DNA from: Nymphaea colorata
Taxonomy: Eukaryota > Streptophyta > Magnoliopsida > Nymphaeales > Nymphaeaceae
Length of the DNA stretch: 64,000 nucleotides
Direction: 5' to 3'
Assembly: GCF_008831285.2 (NCBI RefSeq)
Contig: NC_045144.1
Location: 23,453,716-23,517,715, forward strand
The notes under the pieces were generated by a model, which saw only the letters and a program-made list of their open reading frames with translations, did no database searches and was not told the DNA's origin. The position numbers were made by a program, and so were the translations under genes. This document shows, piece after piece, positions 50,850 through 61,499 of this stretch. The first letter of the stretch is position 1; each line of letters starts with the position of its first letter.

Positions 50850-51165
50850 CACGCCAAGGCTCGCCTAGCCTAGGCCTGGCCCACTGGCGGGCCTAAACAA
50901 GCCAAGCTTGCTAGGCACTGGCATTTTTTAGCCTGTGCTGGTCAGGCATGGCCAACTGCAAGCCTAGCCTAGCTAGGCTAGGCCTTAAAAGGTTAGAAAT
51001 GGCCGACCTTGGCCTTACCTGGTAGCGCTAGGCTTGCCCAAGCCAGGATTGGCCAACCAAGGTTGTCCTGACAAGCCAGGCTGGTTAGGGCTAGGATTGA
51101 CAAGGCTAAGGCTGCACCAGGTACAGCCAGACCAGGCCTTGTCAGCCAACCACATTGGCTATGGG
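50850..51165. repeat. GC-rich island of degenerate GCCTAGGC/CCAGGC motifs
   Basis: In otherwise AT-rich DNA, this stretch repeats palindromic and near-palindromic words (CCTAGG, GCTAGGC, AGCCTAG, CCAAGCC, GGCCAACC) many times, with no sustained coding frame. Confidence 0.75.
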
Positions 51166-51329
51166 GCCCACAAAGTGTATTTTGGTATTTTTGGTGAAAA
51201 ATAAGGTTATTTTTGAAAAAAAGATATATCAAGGAAATCAAAGGCATTTTGAATAATTGATTGATAGTTTCAAAAATCAAGGGTATTTTAAATTAGAAAT
51301 AATTAGTATTTGGATTTTGATGTGAAAAT

Positions 51330-51830
51330 GGATTTAACTCTAGCATTTGGAGCTGCATCTGGATCAAGAGCTTAGAATGAAGCAAAAATAATATATTTGG
51401 ATTTGGATCTAAAATTCATATTTGGTTCTGAATCTTAGTTTTAGATCTGGTTTGAGGTAAGAACATGGAATTTGATCTAAATTTGGTTCTAGATGAAAAA
51501 TTTGGAACCAAGCAAAGATATGGATCCAAATTTTGGACCTTGTATTTGGGTTGCATTTGAATTGGATTGAAAGCATAAATTGGGATGAAAAGAGTCTAAA
51601 ATTGAGATTTAGATCAAGGTCTTGATGTAAAGTTCTATTGTGGGTCTAGTTTCAGAATTTGGATTAGGAATGGATTTATTTTGGATTTGGTTTGGATTTA
51701 GGGATCTGTTCTGGATATGGTTCTGGGCTTTGGATCTACATTTGGACATGGGTATTCGTTTTAGGCTTCTATATGAGTTTTTGAACTGGATCCTAGTTGG
51801 AATTTTAGAATAAGTCAACTTGGTGTCCAA
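51330..51830. repeat. Quasi-repetitive GGATTTGG/GGATCTA stretch
   Basis: Dozens of imperfect TTTGGAT and GGATCTA(A) words without a fixed period. The opposite-strand equivalent (ATCCAAA-rich) occurs at 62660-62860, consistent with related repeats in inverted orientation. Confidence 0.6.
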
Positions 51831-52119
51831 AATCTGAAATTAGATCCAAACAAGTCCCAAATATTATTGATAGTCAAATAAAAAAAGAACTGACCAAAAT
51901 TAAGAGAAACTGAAGTGTTTGAAGCCAAAAATCCTTGAAGGTTGTCGTAGAATTATCATAAAATATTCGAAAAATACTAAATGTAGATTTTTGAAAAAAA
52001 TGTGGTGACTATAGATGCCCCTCTTTGCTACTAAGTTGGTGTGTGGTGTGCTTTGTGGCAAAGATAAGCACCCCAAATTTTGATCAACGAAGTTTTTGGC
52101 TAGAAAATTAAAATGTCAA

Positions 52120-52345
52120 AGTTGCATTTCAGGTATAACCCCTTACCTGAATGGGTTTGTTTGAGTTTATGTTGCATATTTAACTCGTCACCTACACGGG
52201 TTTGCCGAAATTGAGTCCAGGTTTAATTCCCCTGAATGGATTGCCTTTGTTTGCATTGCAGGTTTAACCCCTTACATGTGTGATTACTCTTTTATCCATA
52301 ATTTCATGTTTGACCCCTTTTCTGAGTGGGTTGCTCGAAAACAAG
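52120..52345. repeat. Tandem array, about five units of 40-50 bp
   Basis: Units share (C)AGGTTTAACCCCTTACCTG and a following AATGGGTTTGC block, as at 52130, 52175, 52215, 52258 and 52305, each diverged by several bases. Confidence 0.7.
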
Positions 52346-52486
52346 TGGCATTGCCATTGTTAAACCTGGGAATGAGACCCTATTGCTCCTCTATTGGTTG
52401 TGACATGAAGACTTCTGATCACCTCGAGTGCCTTATGGTAAAGTTTTTGTTTTTATCAAAGACTGGATTTTGAACTTGCTTAGTAA

Positions 52487-52680
52487 AATTCTCGAACCTA
52501 GCAGTTGGGTTGAGCTTGCTTTAAGAAGCCCTTAGCCAAACGGCCAAGTTGCACTTGCACCATAAGATTCCCTTGTCTAATGACATGGGTGGGCTAGCTT
52601 TCGAATGCCTCAAACCTAGCGGCCAAGTTGTGCTTGATCAAATCCTCAGCTTAGCAGCTGAGTTGATTTGATTGGTACAT
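52487..52680. repeat. Second tandem array, CCTAGCGGCCAAGTTG-type units
   Basis: Four diverged copies of (A)CCTAGC(A/G)G(C/T)(C/T)(A/G)AGTTG followed by (T)GCTTG, at about 52495, 52530, 52612 and 52645. Confidence 0.65.
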
Positions 52681-53414
52681 GACCCTTTTCTTGATAGAAA
52701 ATGATGATTTACATGATTTGTTAGGATAATTCATGTGAAAAAATTATGTAGGAAAAGCAATTTAGAAAATGCTTCAAAATGTTCATAATTAAAAAGATGT
52801 CTAAGTGTTAGCAATTGTCATGACTCATAAGAGATAGGATCTAATTCAAAACAAAATGATCCAATGTACTTCGTAAAAGATAGATGGCTGATGTCTTGGG
52901 TTGAGGCTGGGATGAAGAAAATAATGAAAAATGCCCTAGTAATAAGAAGAAGTAAACAAAATTGTATTAGAAAAATTGAAATATTTTTCACTAATAGGAA
53001 AAGGAGGGTGCAAGGTCATGTGCATGTCCTTACGTATAAAATAATTTTAGATTTGTCTTTAGTGTCAAGCAATTGAGACAAAGACTTGTAAGAAAAAAAC
53101 TTGTTGCAGAATATAATCGATAGATAGTGATTTTCATAGCGAGATATCAAGTTGATAGCATTTTAAAGAATTTACATTCAAAACCAAATGTGACTTTTAA
53201 ATACACAATTATATGTGATATCTGAACTTTTTAAAACGTATGAATAATAAATGCAGGCAATATTTTATGGACAAGGACAATTATATGTTGCCATCCAACT
53301 TTTTAAAATGTACGACAGTATATACAAGCTATATTTTATGGACAATGATAAGGGTTCGGTGTCTGATACCAATTCAAGACGCAATGACACCTTACAAAGA
53401 AGAACACTTGGACA

Positions 53415-53418
<4 letters not shown>

Positions 53419-53464
<46 letters not shown>
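53419..53464. repeat. (TA)n microsatellite
   Basis: About 23 pure TA units. Confidence 0.95.
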
Positions 53465-53465
<1 letters not shown>

Positions 53466-53568
53466 ATGCATTGTTGTTAGATGACTAAAAATTTATAAAT
53501 TTATCATTGGTTGTTATCAAATTACCATAAATTGTTGTTGCACCCTAAATTGTTGCTAATGCTAATAC

Positions 53569-53961
53569 TGCCATGGGCTGACACCTTCAGTCCGTGCGGC
53601 ACAACAAGAACCTTATGCCTTGGCCTTAAAACAATCGAAAGAGGTGCAAAGATCATTTAGAAAGTAGAGTGCATAAAGAACACAAAGTGTGAATAAAGAA
53701 AGCTCGCAATGTATTTCTCTTAGAAAGCTTGTACATCACGAGAGATGTAAGAAAAAAAAAATCTCAACTTGCTAACAAAGGGATGGTCGAAGCTGCTTAC
53801 AAAATTCCTGTTGACCACCCAAAACATGAAATCCCGTTACATATACTTGGGAGCAGATTGGAGGGTGTTCTATTATAGGTGAGCACTCAAGCATAAACCA
53901 AAGACTCAACATAAGCAAAAGAAGTACATAACAAATTAAAGGACTATACAAACTCTAGACA
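53569..53961 (-). repeat. 3' LTR of Gypsy G
   Basis: 393 bases, coding strand TGTCTAGAG ... CCATGGCA. It matches the right LTR over its length (for example AAACAATCGAAA, GCAATGTATTTCTCTT, CACTCAAGCATAAACCAAAG). A GGGGGAAGCATGCTCCCC sequence beside it at 53962-53985 sits at the polypurine-tract position but is itself partly palindromic. Confidence 0.88.
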
Positions 53962-53984
53962 CAGGGGAGCATGCTTCCCCCTTC

Positions 53985-54430
53985 AAATCATGCGCCATCC
54001 TTGGCACCAACTGCATCATGGTAGGCACAGACTTCTTCTGGGTAGGGTGACTTTAACTGAAAATCATACTCCCAGGTTGGTTGCTCTGCATCAATTGACA
54101 AAATATTTCTTCGGCACTCTAAGATAGTTGATCTTTTGTCGAAGAATTTGCTCCAGCTGTCTGTTGGCTACACTCTTACCTGTAGGGAATCTTTGTAGGA
54201 TTGGCTCTCATTGTGGTTGGCTCTGCTTTGGATCCTCGGCATCAGCATAGAATGGCTTCAAATTGCATATGTGAAACACTGGATGCACCTTGAAGTCTAG
54301 CGGCAGACTTAGCTTGTACGCCAGCTTCCCAATTCTCTTGGCCACAGTGAATGACCCTTCATACTTACCAATCAATGCATGGTGTCGCCCATGAAAGATA
54401 CCTGTGCGATCAGGCAATAGGTTCACGAAG
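53985..54430 (-). pseudogene. Gypsy G integrase C-terminus and possible chromodomain
   Basis: 54208-54426 reads GKYEGSFTVAKRIGKLAYKL then LPLDFKVHPVFHICNLKPFY, the conserved GPF/Y-type integrase tail of chromoviruses. Further on (54040-54110), AEQPTWEYDFQLKSPYPEE resembles the end of a chromodomain (T-W-E motif), but the front half is unreadable. A chromodomain would direct integration to heterochromatin. Confidence 0.7.
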
Positions 54431-55440
54431 ACTTGGTCACGAACTCAAAATTCAGCTGATTGTTGATCTTTATTAGCCTATCTTTTCATCTTTTTGGCAG
54501 CCTTATACAAGAATGCCTTGGCGAGTTCCGTATGTTCCTATCAATCTCTGACAAACTAGTATGCAAAGGTTGGCCTTTTTTTTTTTCGAGTAGTCAAGAG
54601 TGTGCAGTGTCCGCGATTGTTGTCCCTTAGCTATTTCAAATGGACTGTGCCAAGAAGACTCACTCTTTTGCAAGTTGTAGCAGAATTGCGTAACATCGAG
54701 CAGCTTCACCTAGTTTTTCTGGTTTGCATTGATGAAGTGCCGCAAGTATTGTTCCAACAAGGCATTGATATGCTTCGTCTAGCTGCTTGTTTGTGGGTGA
54801 AAACTGGTGGAAAACAATAAGTTTGAGCCGAGAAAACGAAATACTTCGCACCAAAACTTGCTCATGAAGCGAGCATCGCAGTCGCTCACAATGCTCTTCG
54901 ACATGCTATAATGCTTGACTATGTTCTGCATGAAGAACTCTGCCATCTTGTCTATGTGACATTCCTTTGAAGTTGGGATGCAGGTCATACTTTGAAAACC
55001 TATCCACAACAACAAGCATAAAGCTATAACATCTACTTTTGGTAGGCTCATGATGAAGTCCATGGATAAGCTTTTCCATGGGCGATCTAGAATAGCTAAG
55101 GGTTCAAAGAGACCAACAGGCTTCTGCTTCGACCCCCTGTCTTGCTAACAGATGAAACACATCTTCACGTATACTTCAACATCATCCTGTGTATCTCACC
55201 AATAATATCTGCGTTCAAGGAGAGCTAGGGTGTGTGCTCTTGGTCTGGATGGTCAAGATTGTGTCGAAGGTTGCCCCATCTTGCACGAATACACATCCAC
55301 CTTTGGTGAGGAGAAGTCCGTCTCATAGTCAGAACCTCCAAGTCTTTCTTGCTTTAGCTAAGGCTACGAAGTGTTGTGTCGTCGGGTCTTGTCACATCCC
55401 TTCATGAACGCGCTCAAGGAGAGCACCCTGTAGTTGTACT
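54431..55440 (-). pseudogene. Gypsy G integrase core
   Basis: 54779-55063 reads MDFIMSLPKVD (first Asp region), then MAEFFMQNIVKHYSMSKSIV, SDCDARFMSKFWCEVFRFLG (second Asp) and SFHPQTSS. 54503-54854 continues with the RYCAILLQLAK and FCYNLQKSESSWHSPFEIAK blocks in shifted frames. The catalytic Glu (QTDGQTE in relatives) falls where the frame shifts. Confidence 0.78.
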
Positions 55441-56100
55441 TCAGAGGTCTCTACCCAAGACGCCACAAGTTTAGCCGTTCGACTCAATGCATCAGCAACA
55501 ACATTGGTCTTTTCTACTTTGTACTGCAAAGCAAAGTCAAGCTCGGCCAAGAATTCCTACCAATGATCTTGCTTTGGAGTTAGCTTCTTTTATGTTTGGA
55601 AACAGCTTGTGGCTACATTCTTAGTCTTTATGATGAGCTGAGTTCCGAGCAGATAATGTCTCCATACGCGAAGACATACAGTCATTTCACCTTCGTGTAC
55701 AGTATAGTGTCTTTCCGCTTCCTTCAATTTCTGGCTTTCATAAGCAATCAGATGACCCTCTTGCATCAATACTCAGTCAGTAGCAAAATCAGAAGCATTA
55801 GCATGGACCTCAAAATACTTCAAGTAATCGGGCAGTTTAAGCACAGGATCTTTCACAAGAGCTCTCTTCAATCTTTCAAAAGCATCCCAGGTAGACTGTG
55901 TCCAAACCCAGGCTGTGTTCTTTTTGAACAGGTTGGTGAGGGGAACAACAATTCAAGAATACTCCTAAATGAACCGTCTATAGTAATTTGCTATGCCAAG
56001 GAAGGACCACAATTCAAGCACTGCCATTGGTGGCTTCCATTCCTATATGGCTCTCACCTTCCCTAGTTCCATTCGCAGCTGACCATGCCCAACGATATGG
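55441..56100 (-). pseudogene. Gypsy G RNase H region
   Basis: The region between RT and integrase is readable in pieces, including KAFERLKRALVKDPVLKLPD and YFEVHANASDFATD around 55790-55880, the start of the Gypsy RNase H domain with D-A-S-D. Frameshifts throughout. Confidence 0.65.
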
Positions 56101-56900
56101 CCGAGAAAGCTAATCTCTTGTCAGCTGAAGAGACACTTCTCCTTTTTCACATAAAAGTCATTTTCCTTCAATGCTTGGAACATCATCTGTGACTGCATGT
56201 TTCTCCATGCTGCCACTAAAAACCATGATATCATCAAGATAAACCACCACGAACTTGTCAAGGTACAGGTAAAAGATCCTATTCATATTGGTAAACTCAA
56301 ATGGCATAACTAAGAATTCACAAGCGCTATAATGAGTGATACAAATTGTCTTTGGTTCATCTTCTTCAGCTATCCTGACTTGCCAATAACCCGATTGAAG
56401 GTCTAATATTGAAAAGATTCATGCATTGCCCAATTGATCAAATAAGTAACCATGTTTAATACACGGTAGTCTACACATAAGTACTTTTAGCCATTATGCT
56501 TGACTTGGAATAACACTTGTGTTCTGAACGTGCCTTAGACAGTCAGATGAAGCATGTCTCCAACATCTCATTGAGCTGTTTTCATAGTTCCTTCAATCAA
56601 ATGAGTAGTAACAAGTATTTGTTCTTGATTGTTACCTTGTTCAATACACGGTAGTCTACACATAAGCACTTTGAGTCATGATGCTTGACTTGGAATAACA
56701 CGCACACTCCGAATGGTGCCTTAGACAACCGGATGAGGCCTGTCTCCAACATTTCATCGAGTTGTTTTCGTAGCTCCTTCAATTCAGGTGGTCCCATACG
56801 ATAAGGAACTGTGGCTGGGGATCTAGCTCCCGGGACTAAGTCAATTTGATAATCAACTTCCCATCTTGGCGGTAATCGCCTTGGTAGTTCAGGTGGCATT
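56101..56900 (-). pseudogene. Gypsy G reverse transcriptase with internal duplication
   Basis: 56597-56899 reads RLPPRWEVDYQIDLVPGARS, then YRMGPPELKELRKQLDEMLE and LIRLSKAPFGV, then YRVLNKVTIKNKY. The catalytic site FVVVYLDDIMVFSGS (YLDD intact) is at about 56215-56260. Between them, about 150 bases are present twice (56452-56600 and 56635-56785). Confidence 0.82.
56452..56785. repeat. Tandem duplication within Gypsy G RT (about 150 bp, period about 183)
   Basis: Both copies contain AATACACGGTAGTCTACACA, CTTGACTTGGAATAACAC, GTGCCTTAGACA and TGTCTCCAACAT in the same order and spacing, with about 15% differences by eye. Related elements have this RT segment once. Confidence 0.85.
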
Positions 56901-57650
56901 ACTTTTCAAAACTCTTTCAACAAAGGAACTAGGGCCGGTGAAATGATAATCGACTCAGCTTCTTCCTTTACATGGATGGACACGAGAAACGTCTATTCTC
57001 CATGCCTCACACCCTTCTTAAGTTGCATTGTTGACAACATGGAAGGAGATTTTCCACTAGCAGAATAATCATGTACTGTGTGTGTAGAGTCTAGTCCCAT
57101 CAATGTCAATGAATTGAACTTTGACAACATCATAACATTTTGGCCTCAAAGGAACTCCATACCAAGAATAACTTTAAAGTTGTCTAGGGAAACAACTGAG
57201 AAGTTTGTAGTTCAAGCCCAACTCTCAATTTGGATGACTACACCATTTGCTTCTTCAAGGATAGGCCCTGGCCATAGAGTTCATTGTCTTCAAAGGTTCC
57301 TTGTCTAGGCTCAAGCTTCAATACCAATCTCTCCACTTCTTCTTCTTAAATGAAGTTATGCATTGCCTGGAGTCTACCATGACCATTGTAAACTTACCCC
57401 TTAGAGTAATATCCAAGTACATAAGTTCTATATTCACCATTGTCTTTGATGCTACGCGACTATGGACAACATTAAGCATCTGAACGGCTCCTTCAGTATT
57501 GACCTCTACAACTGCAACATTAACTTGCCTGTTGTCTTTTATAAAGCCCTTTAGACATTGCTTGGCTGTGTGCCTCTCTCTGTAGAACCAAGAAGTTACC
57601 ACTTTATTTTGGCAATTATTGTTCTTATGAAAGAAAGGTTTTTTCTCGAC
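56901..57650 (-). pseudogene. Gypsy G protease and zinc-knuckle region
   Basis: 57318-57602 includes YRERHTAKQC, a degenerate knuckle missing its first Cys residues, and VMVDSRQCITSF, in which the retropepsin D-S-G is D-S-R. The protease continues through 57080-57300 in another frame. Confidence 0.65.
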
Positions 57651-58669
57651 TTAGTGCTAGGTCGATGATTCACCTTTATGGTCCCATCGGTTTTCTTTCT
57701 TAACTCCATGGTCACAGTTTCATCAAAAGCTTGATGGTGTTAATGTAGCTCTTACACAGAGTGTCCGCAAGGTGAGTGTCTGCTAGGCGCTCTGCTATCA
57801 CATAAGCATCCTCCAAGGTCTCTAGATCACCTCTTTCCACTTCGAATTGTGCCCAAGGTTGAAGTTCTAAAATAAACCAATCAAGTTTATCTTGTTTTGG
57901 CATATCATATCCAACATAAACCTTTGATAGGTCCTCAATAGTCTCCCAAAGATCCTGTGTGTTTCAATTCACCTACCATCCGATATGTATGTCGCCTTGT
58001 ATTCGGGGCATGAAGTAGTTCTTCAACTCTCACTAAAAGTCATCGAAAGTGTCCATTTTACATATCCCCTTTTGAATGTCAACATGTTTCCTTCTCCACT
58101 AAGTAACAATATCATCCTCAAGTAACATGGCTACGGTTTTGACCTGGTGGTCATCTCCCACAATGCCCTGAAGGTCCAAGTAGTATTCTACTTAGAATAA
58201 AAACTTGTCAATCACCCGACTATCATGATTTCCATTGCATTGTGCTGGCCTTTGAGCATTGACTCTTGATGTTCGATGGTCACCACCACATACATATGTG
58301 CGATTCCTTGCTTGAAGTTCCTTAACTTCAGCTTGCAGTCTGTTCATTATTTTAGTAAGTGACCTATTCATGGCATAAATTTGACCATCTCTTTTTGCAT
58401 AGTCTTCATCCTTCAATTCCTCGAAGGACTCAACTGCATTACCTAATGCTTCCTCCTAAGTGGCTATGTCGGCAACTAGCTTGTTCACAACTTCGGCCAG
58501 GTCTTCCTAACCATGGGATGTACCCATCTTGTCAGACTGGGCTACTCCCTTGAACTTGGTGCTTCGTATATTATATTGAGTCGTCAGGACGTCTTCTTCG
58601 ATCAATGCTTGCCAGCATGTTGTTCTACACTGACTTCTCAACTGCTTCCCCAGATTGAGCCAAACATCG
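57651..58669 (-). pseudogene. Gypsy G gag
   Basis: 57712-57903 reads KLDWFILELQPWAQFEVERG, a retrotrans_gag-like helical segment (F...L.P..Q). 58192-58416 has MNRLQAEVKELQARN, a coiled-coil-like stretch expected N-terminal in gag. The frames between are broken. Confidence 0.65.
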
Positions 58670-58681
58670 CTCTGATACTAG
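58670..58681 (-). promoter_or_regulatory. Primer binding site of Gypsy G
   Basis: The minus strand reads TAGTATCAGAGC, initiator tRNA-Met type with one change, two bases from the LTR. Confidence 0.78.
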
Positions 58682-58683
58682 TT

Positions 58684-59081
58684 GTCATCGTTGACACCAT
58701 CAGTTCGTGTGGCACGTTAAGAACCTTATGTCGTCAGTCTTAAAACAATCGAAAAGGGCACAAAGATCATTTAGAAAGGAGAGTGCATAAAGAACATAGA
58801 GTGTGAATAAAGAAAACTCGCAATGTATTTCTCTTGGAAAGTTTGTACATTACGAGAGAGGTAAGAAAGGAGAATAATCTCAACTTCCTTACATATGATT
58901 AGCCGAAGCCGCTTACAAAATTCATGCCGGCCACCCAAAACAATGAATCCCATTACATACACTTGGGACTGGATTGGAGGTGCTCCGTCGCAAATGAACA
59001 CTCAAGCATAAACCAAAGATTCAACATAAGCAAAGAAAGTACAAAGCAAAGCAAAAGACTATACAAACTGTTTGGGGAACA
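58684..59081 (-). repeat. 5' LTR of Gypsy G
   Basis: About 398 bases, partner of 53569-53961. The right end ...GGGGAACA is followed by AATAC. Confidence 0.87.
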
Positions 59082-59086
59082 AATAC

Positions 59087-60829
59087 ATTGACCTTTTTTA
59101 ATTATATATATTTAGCAATAAGGAAAGAATGATTTAAAATGAAAAAAATGAGAATTATCAAACTGTAATCACTATTAATATCTATGCTTGTTGTGTAAGT
59201 TCCTCTCCCTTTTGTTCCGCGTCTTGCTTCATTCCCTTTTTTCCATCTCTTTCTTCCTCATCCCTCCTCTGCCTCTTCTTATGGTACTCTTCCTTCTGTC
59301 CTCTCCTTTTTTCTCCTCCCTGTTCCTGTGTTCCTCAATGTTTCTTTTTCCTTTTCTTTTTTCTTTTGAGTTGTACATCATCACAAAGTCATTTAACAAA
59401 CATGTTTTTTTAGACACTTCATCATTCAAAATAGTGTATCAAGTGTGCCAATTCATGCCAATGTCTACAGGACACTGTCTAATACAAACTTCATTGTTTT
59501 TAAAGTGTCCATGAACATTGGGTATACACATTTATATAAGATAATCAAAACCAAATTCAAGTCAAACTGCTGAGAAACGTGCTCTTCTAAATCTAATTTA
59601 TTAATTTACTAATTGAATGTCAAGTTTTTCATAAAGACATTTGGCCAATATCTTATCTCAATCCGATGCTTCGACATCTGTCTTGGCCAGGAAATCAAAC
59701 TCGTCGCAGTCATGAGCCTAACCAGCAGATCGAGTGCCTCTTCATGCCCTGCTCCGTCGGTGGTATCGCCACACGGCAGCAGGGCAGAGTGTTTGCAATG
59801 GCAGAGCCAAAATTTCGGGCAACAACACACACCAACCTACACCATGCCACCACCATCGATGGTACAGGCAACCAATGCGGCGGCCTCAGCAGAGTACAGT
59901 TGTTGCTGTCGGGCCATACTGCTCTCCTCCCTCTTATCTGTCCCACCTACATATTGCCCCTCCTCCCCTCCCACAGTGTCCACGCAGTCTCCCCAGCATC
60001 CACTACTATACTTGTGAGTGTCGCCGGAGCTGAGTGCACGAAGCCCTTTTCCAATTTGATGCAACCATCCATTGTTCGACCATCCAAGGACGACGCCACT
60101 CAACCACCGAACAACTAGGGAAGTTCTTTTGGCATATAGATTTTGCCCCCATGTCTCTACCGTCTTATAACAAGTGAATTTGTGTGCACTTTGGATGTTA
60201 GTAAGTTTTCAGATGATAATCAAACTGACCAATGATGCCACTTCCTTTAGTTAACAAAAGGAATAAGAAAGATAAAGGAACATACTGCCGTTTCTATCTC
60301 CTCAGGACGAACCCAAAAGTTCCCTGTCCTCAACACATTCCTCCACTTTTCAATCATCCATTCTTCCAACTTCACGCTCTTTCAGTGCTTTTCAAGCACA
60401 ATGATGAACGAGCCAGTCTGATGTCGAACGGCTGAGGGTTTGATGTAGTAAAATATGGGAATAATGAGCCTTCCACTGTCTACGATCTTCGAGATTTCTT
60501 GCAAGCACCACCTTTATTAGGCATAGTTTGTCGAGAGAATTGGTATGAAATAAAAAACTATGAATATCTCTGATTGATCTTGTCCATCAGCTTTCCAACA
60601 TTCAACTCTTTGCTGTCTCAAAAAATGCGGATTGTTGAGAGAAACAGACACACAAAAAAAAAATTACTTCACAATTGAAGACAATGGTTCACGACAACAT
60701 GTAACAATGCACTTCTATCATATGCGCAAAGCAAAATACTTCTTCCACTGGAGCTCCAAAAATAAAACCCTTATTATCCAAGAGATCACACAAAGATATA
60801 TATTTTGATGCCCAACAATGAGATAAGCA
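59087..60829. other. Non-coding stretch with a GC-rich island (59640-60120)
   Basis: 59190-59370 is T/C-rich low-complexity sequence. 59640-60120 is GC-rich, and five overlapping frames on both strands stay open for 75-150 codons with no recognised motif, which looks compositional rather than coding. 60121-60829 has nothing recognisable. Confidence 0.5.
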
Positions 60830-61499
60830 ACTAAAAGATAATTTTAAACAAAATAAGAGAGAGACACCAATTATAAATGTGAAAAACCCTCTTAAAATGA
60901 GATGGAAAAACTATGGGATTGAAAACAACCCAACAACACATCCACTATATAATATGAAAATGGCAACAAAAGGGCATTATATAATGCATACACTCCAAAA
61001 GCCCAAAAATCATCAAAATAGAGAAGTAATGATGCAAATGAAGATGAGAAAGTGGAAGAATATTACATAATTGAGAGTGATGACCTTCCTTTAACAAAAA
61101 TCCCTCTTTCTTTTGCCCTAATCTTCAATAATCAAAGAGAACAAAAATGAACAAAAAGACCAAATAGTAATAGAATCTTGCCCATTCATAATTTGTCATT
61201 CTCTCTTGTTAAAATCTCTTTAATGGCTTCAAGAATCAATCAAGATCAATAACTCTCCATTTCTTTCTTTCTCTCTCTTCAAGAACAATTCACAAAGAAG
61301 AAGAAGAATGCCCAAAAGCCCTACCCGCACAAGAAAAATTGTGTGGCCTTCTCTTTCAGCCCTCTTTTTAAAAAATTTCAGTTGTAGTCCACCAAATTTA
61401 TCAAAATTGCTCTTTTTCATTTTTGTCAAGGGCGAGCGCTTTCCTTTTTCTTTTTTGCTTTGATTAGGATCCTCCACATGAAGGTGATCCAACCTAACA
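60830..61499 (-). repeat. 3' LTR of Copia I (left border approximate)
   Basis: The right end is set by TGTTAGGTTGGATC (coding strand) directly after a polypurine tract (61500-61512, GGTGAGGAGGAGA on the minus strand). The left part holds the GAGAGACACCAATTATAAATGT-like block that in relatives marks the LTR 3' half. No partner copy is present. Confidence 0.5.

Larger units (their letters stand above)
48599..53563 (+). repeat. Possible giant Gypsy (Ogre/Tat-type) LTR or its relic
   Basis: About 5 kb with no gene. It starts TGTTAGCATCCCAAAATTTA, resembling 62567 (TGTTATCACCCCAAATTC). It contains a purine-rich tract (49860-50290), a TATTTATAGAAG TATA-like box (50703), a GATGCCCCTCTTTG block (52014), and short tandem arrays at 52120-52680. 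Very long LTRs with such internal arrays are known for plant Ogre/Tat Gypsy elements. The strand and right border are uncertain and no coding region is attached, so this is inference. Confidence 0.35.
53569..59081 (-). mobile_element. Complete Gypsy (Ty3, chromovirus-like) retrotransposon G (5.5 kb)
   Basis: LTRs at 53569-53961 and about 58684-59081 and a primer binding site at 58670-58681. The domain order on the minus strand is gag, protease, RT, RNase H, integrase (integrase last, so Ty3/Gypsy). Target duplications AATAC flank it at 53564-53568 and 59082-59086. All domains are frameshifted. Confidence 0.9.

Noticed and set aside
53962-53985. GGGGGAAGCATGCTCCCC as an independent palindromic regulatory site
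   Set aside because: It sits exactly at the polypurine-tract position of Gypsy G, which explains its purine run.
59613-60118. Candidate novel protein gene of 134-150 codons
   Set aside because: Five frames on both strands are open at once in GC-rich DNA. No motif, start context or partner exon supports one of them.
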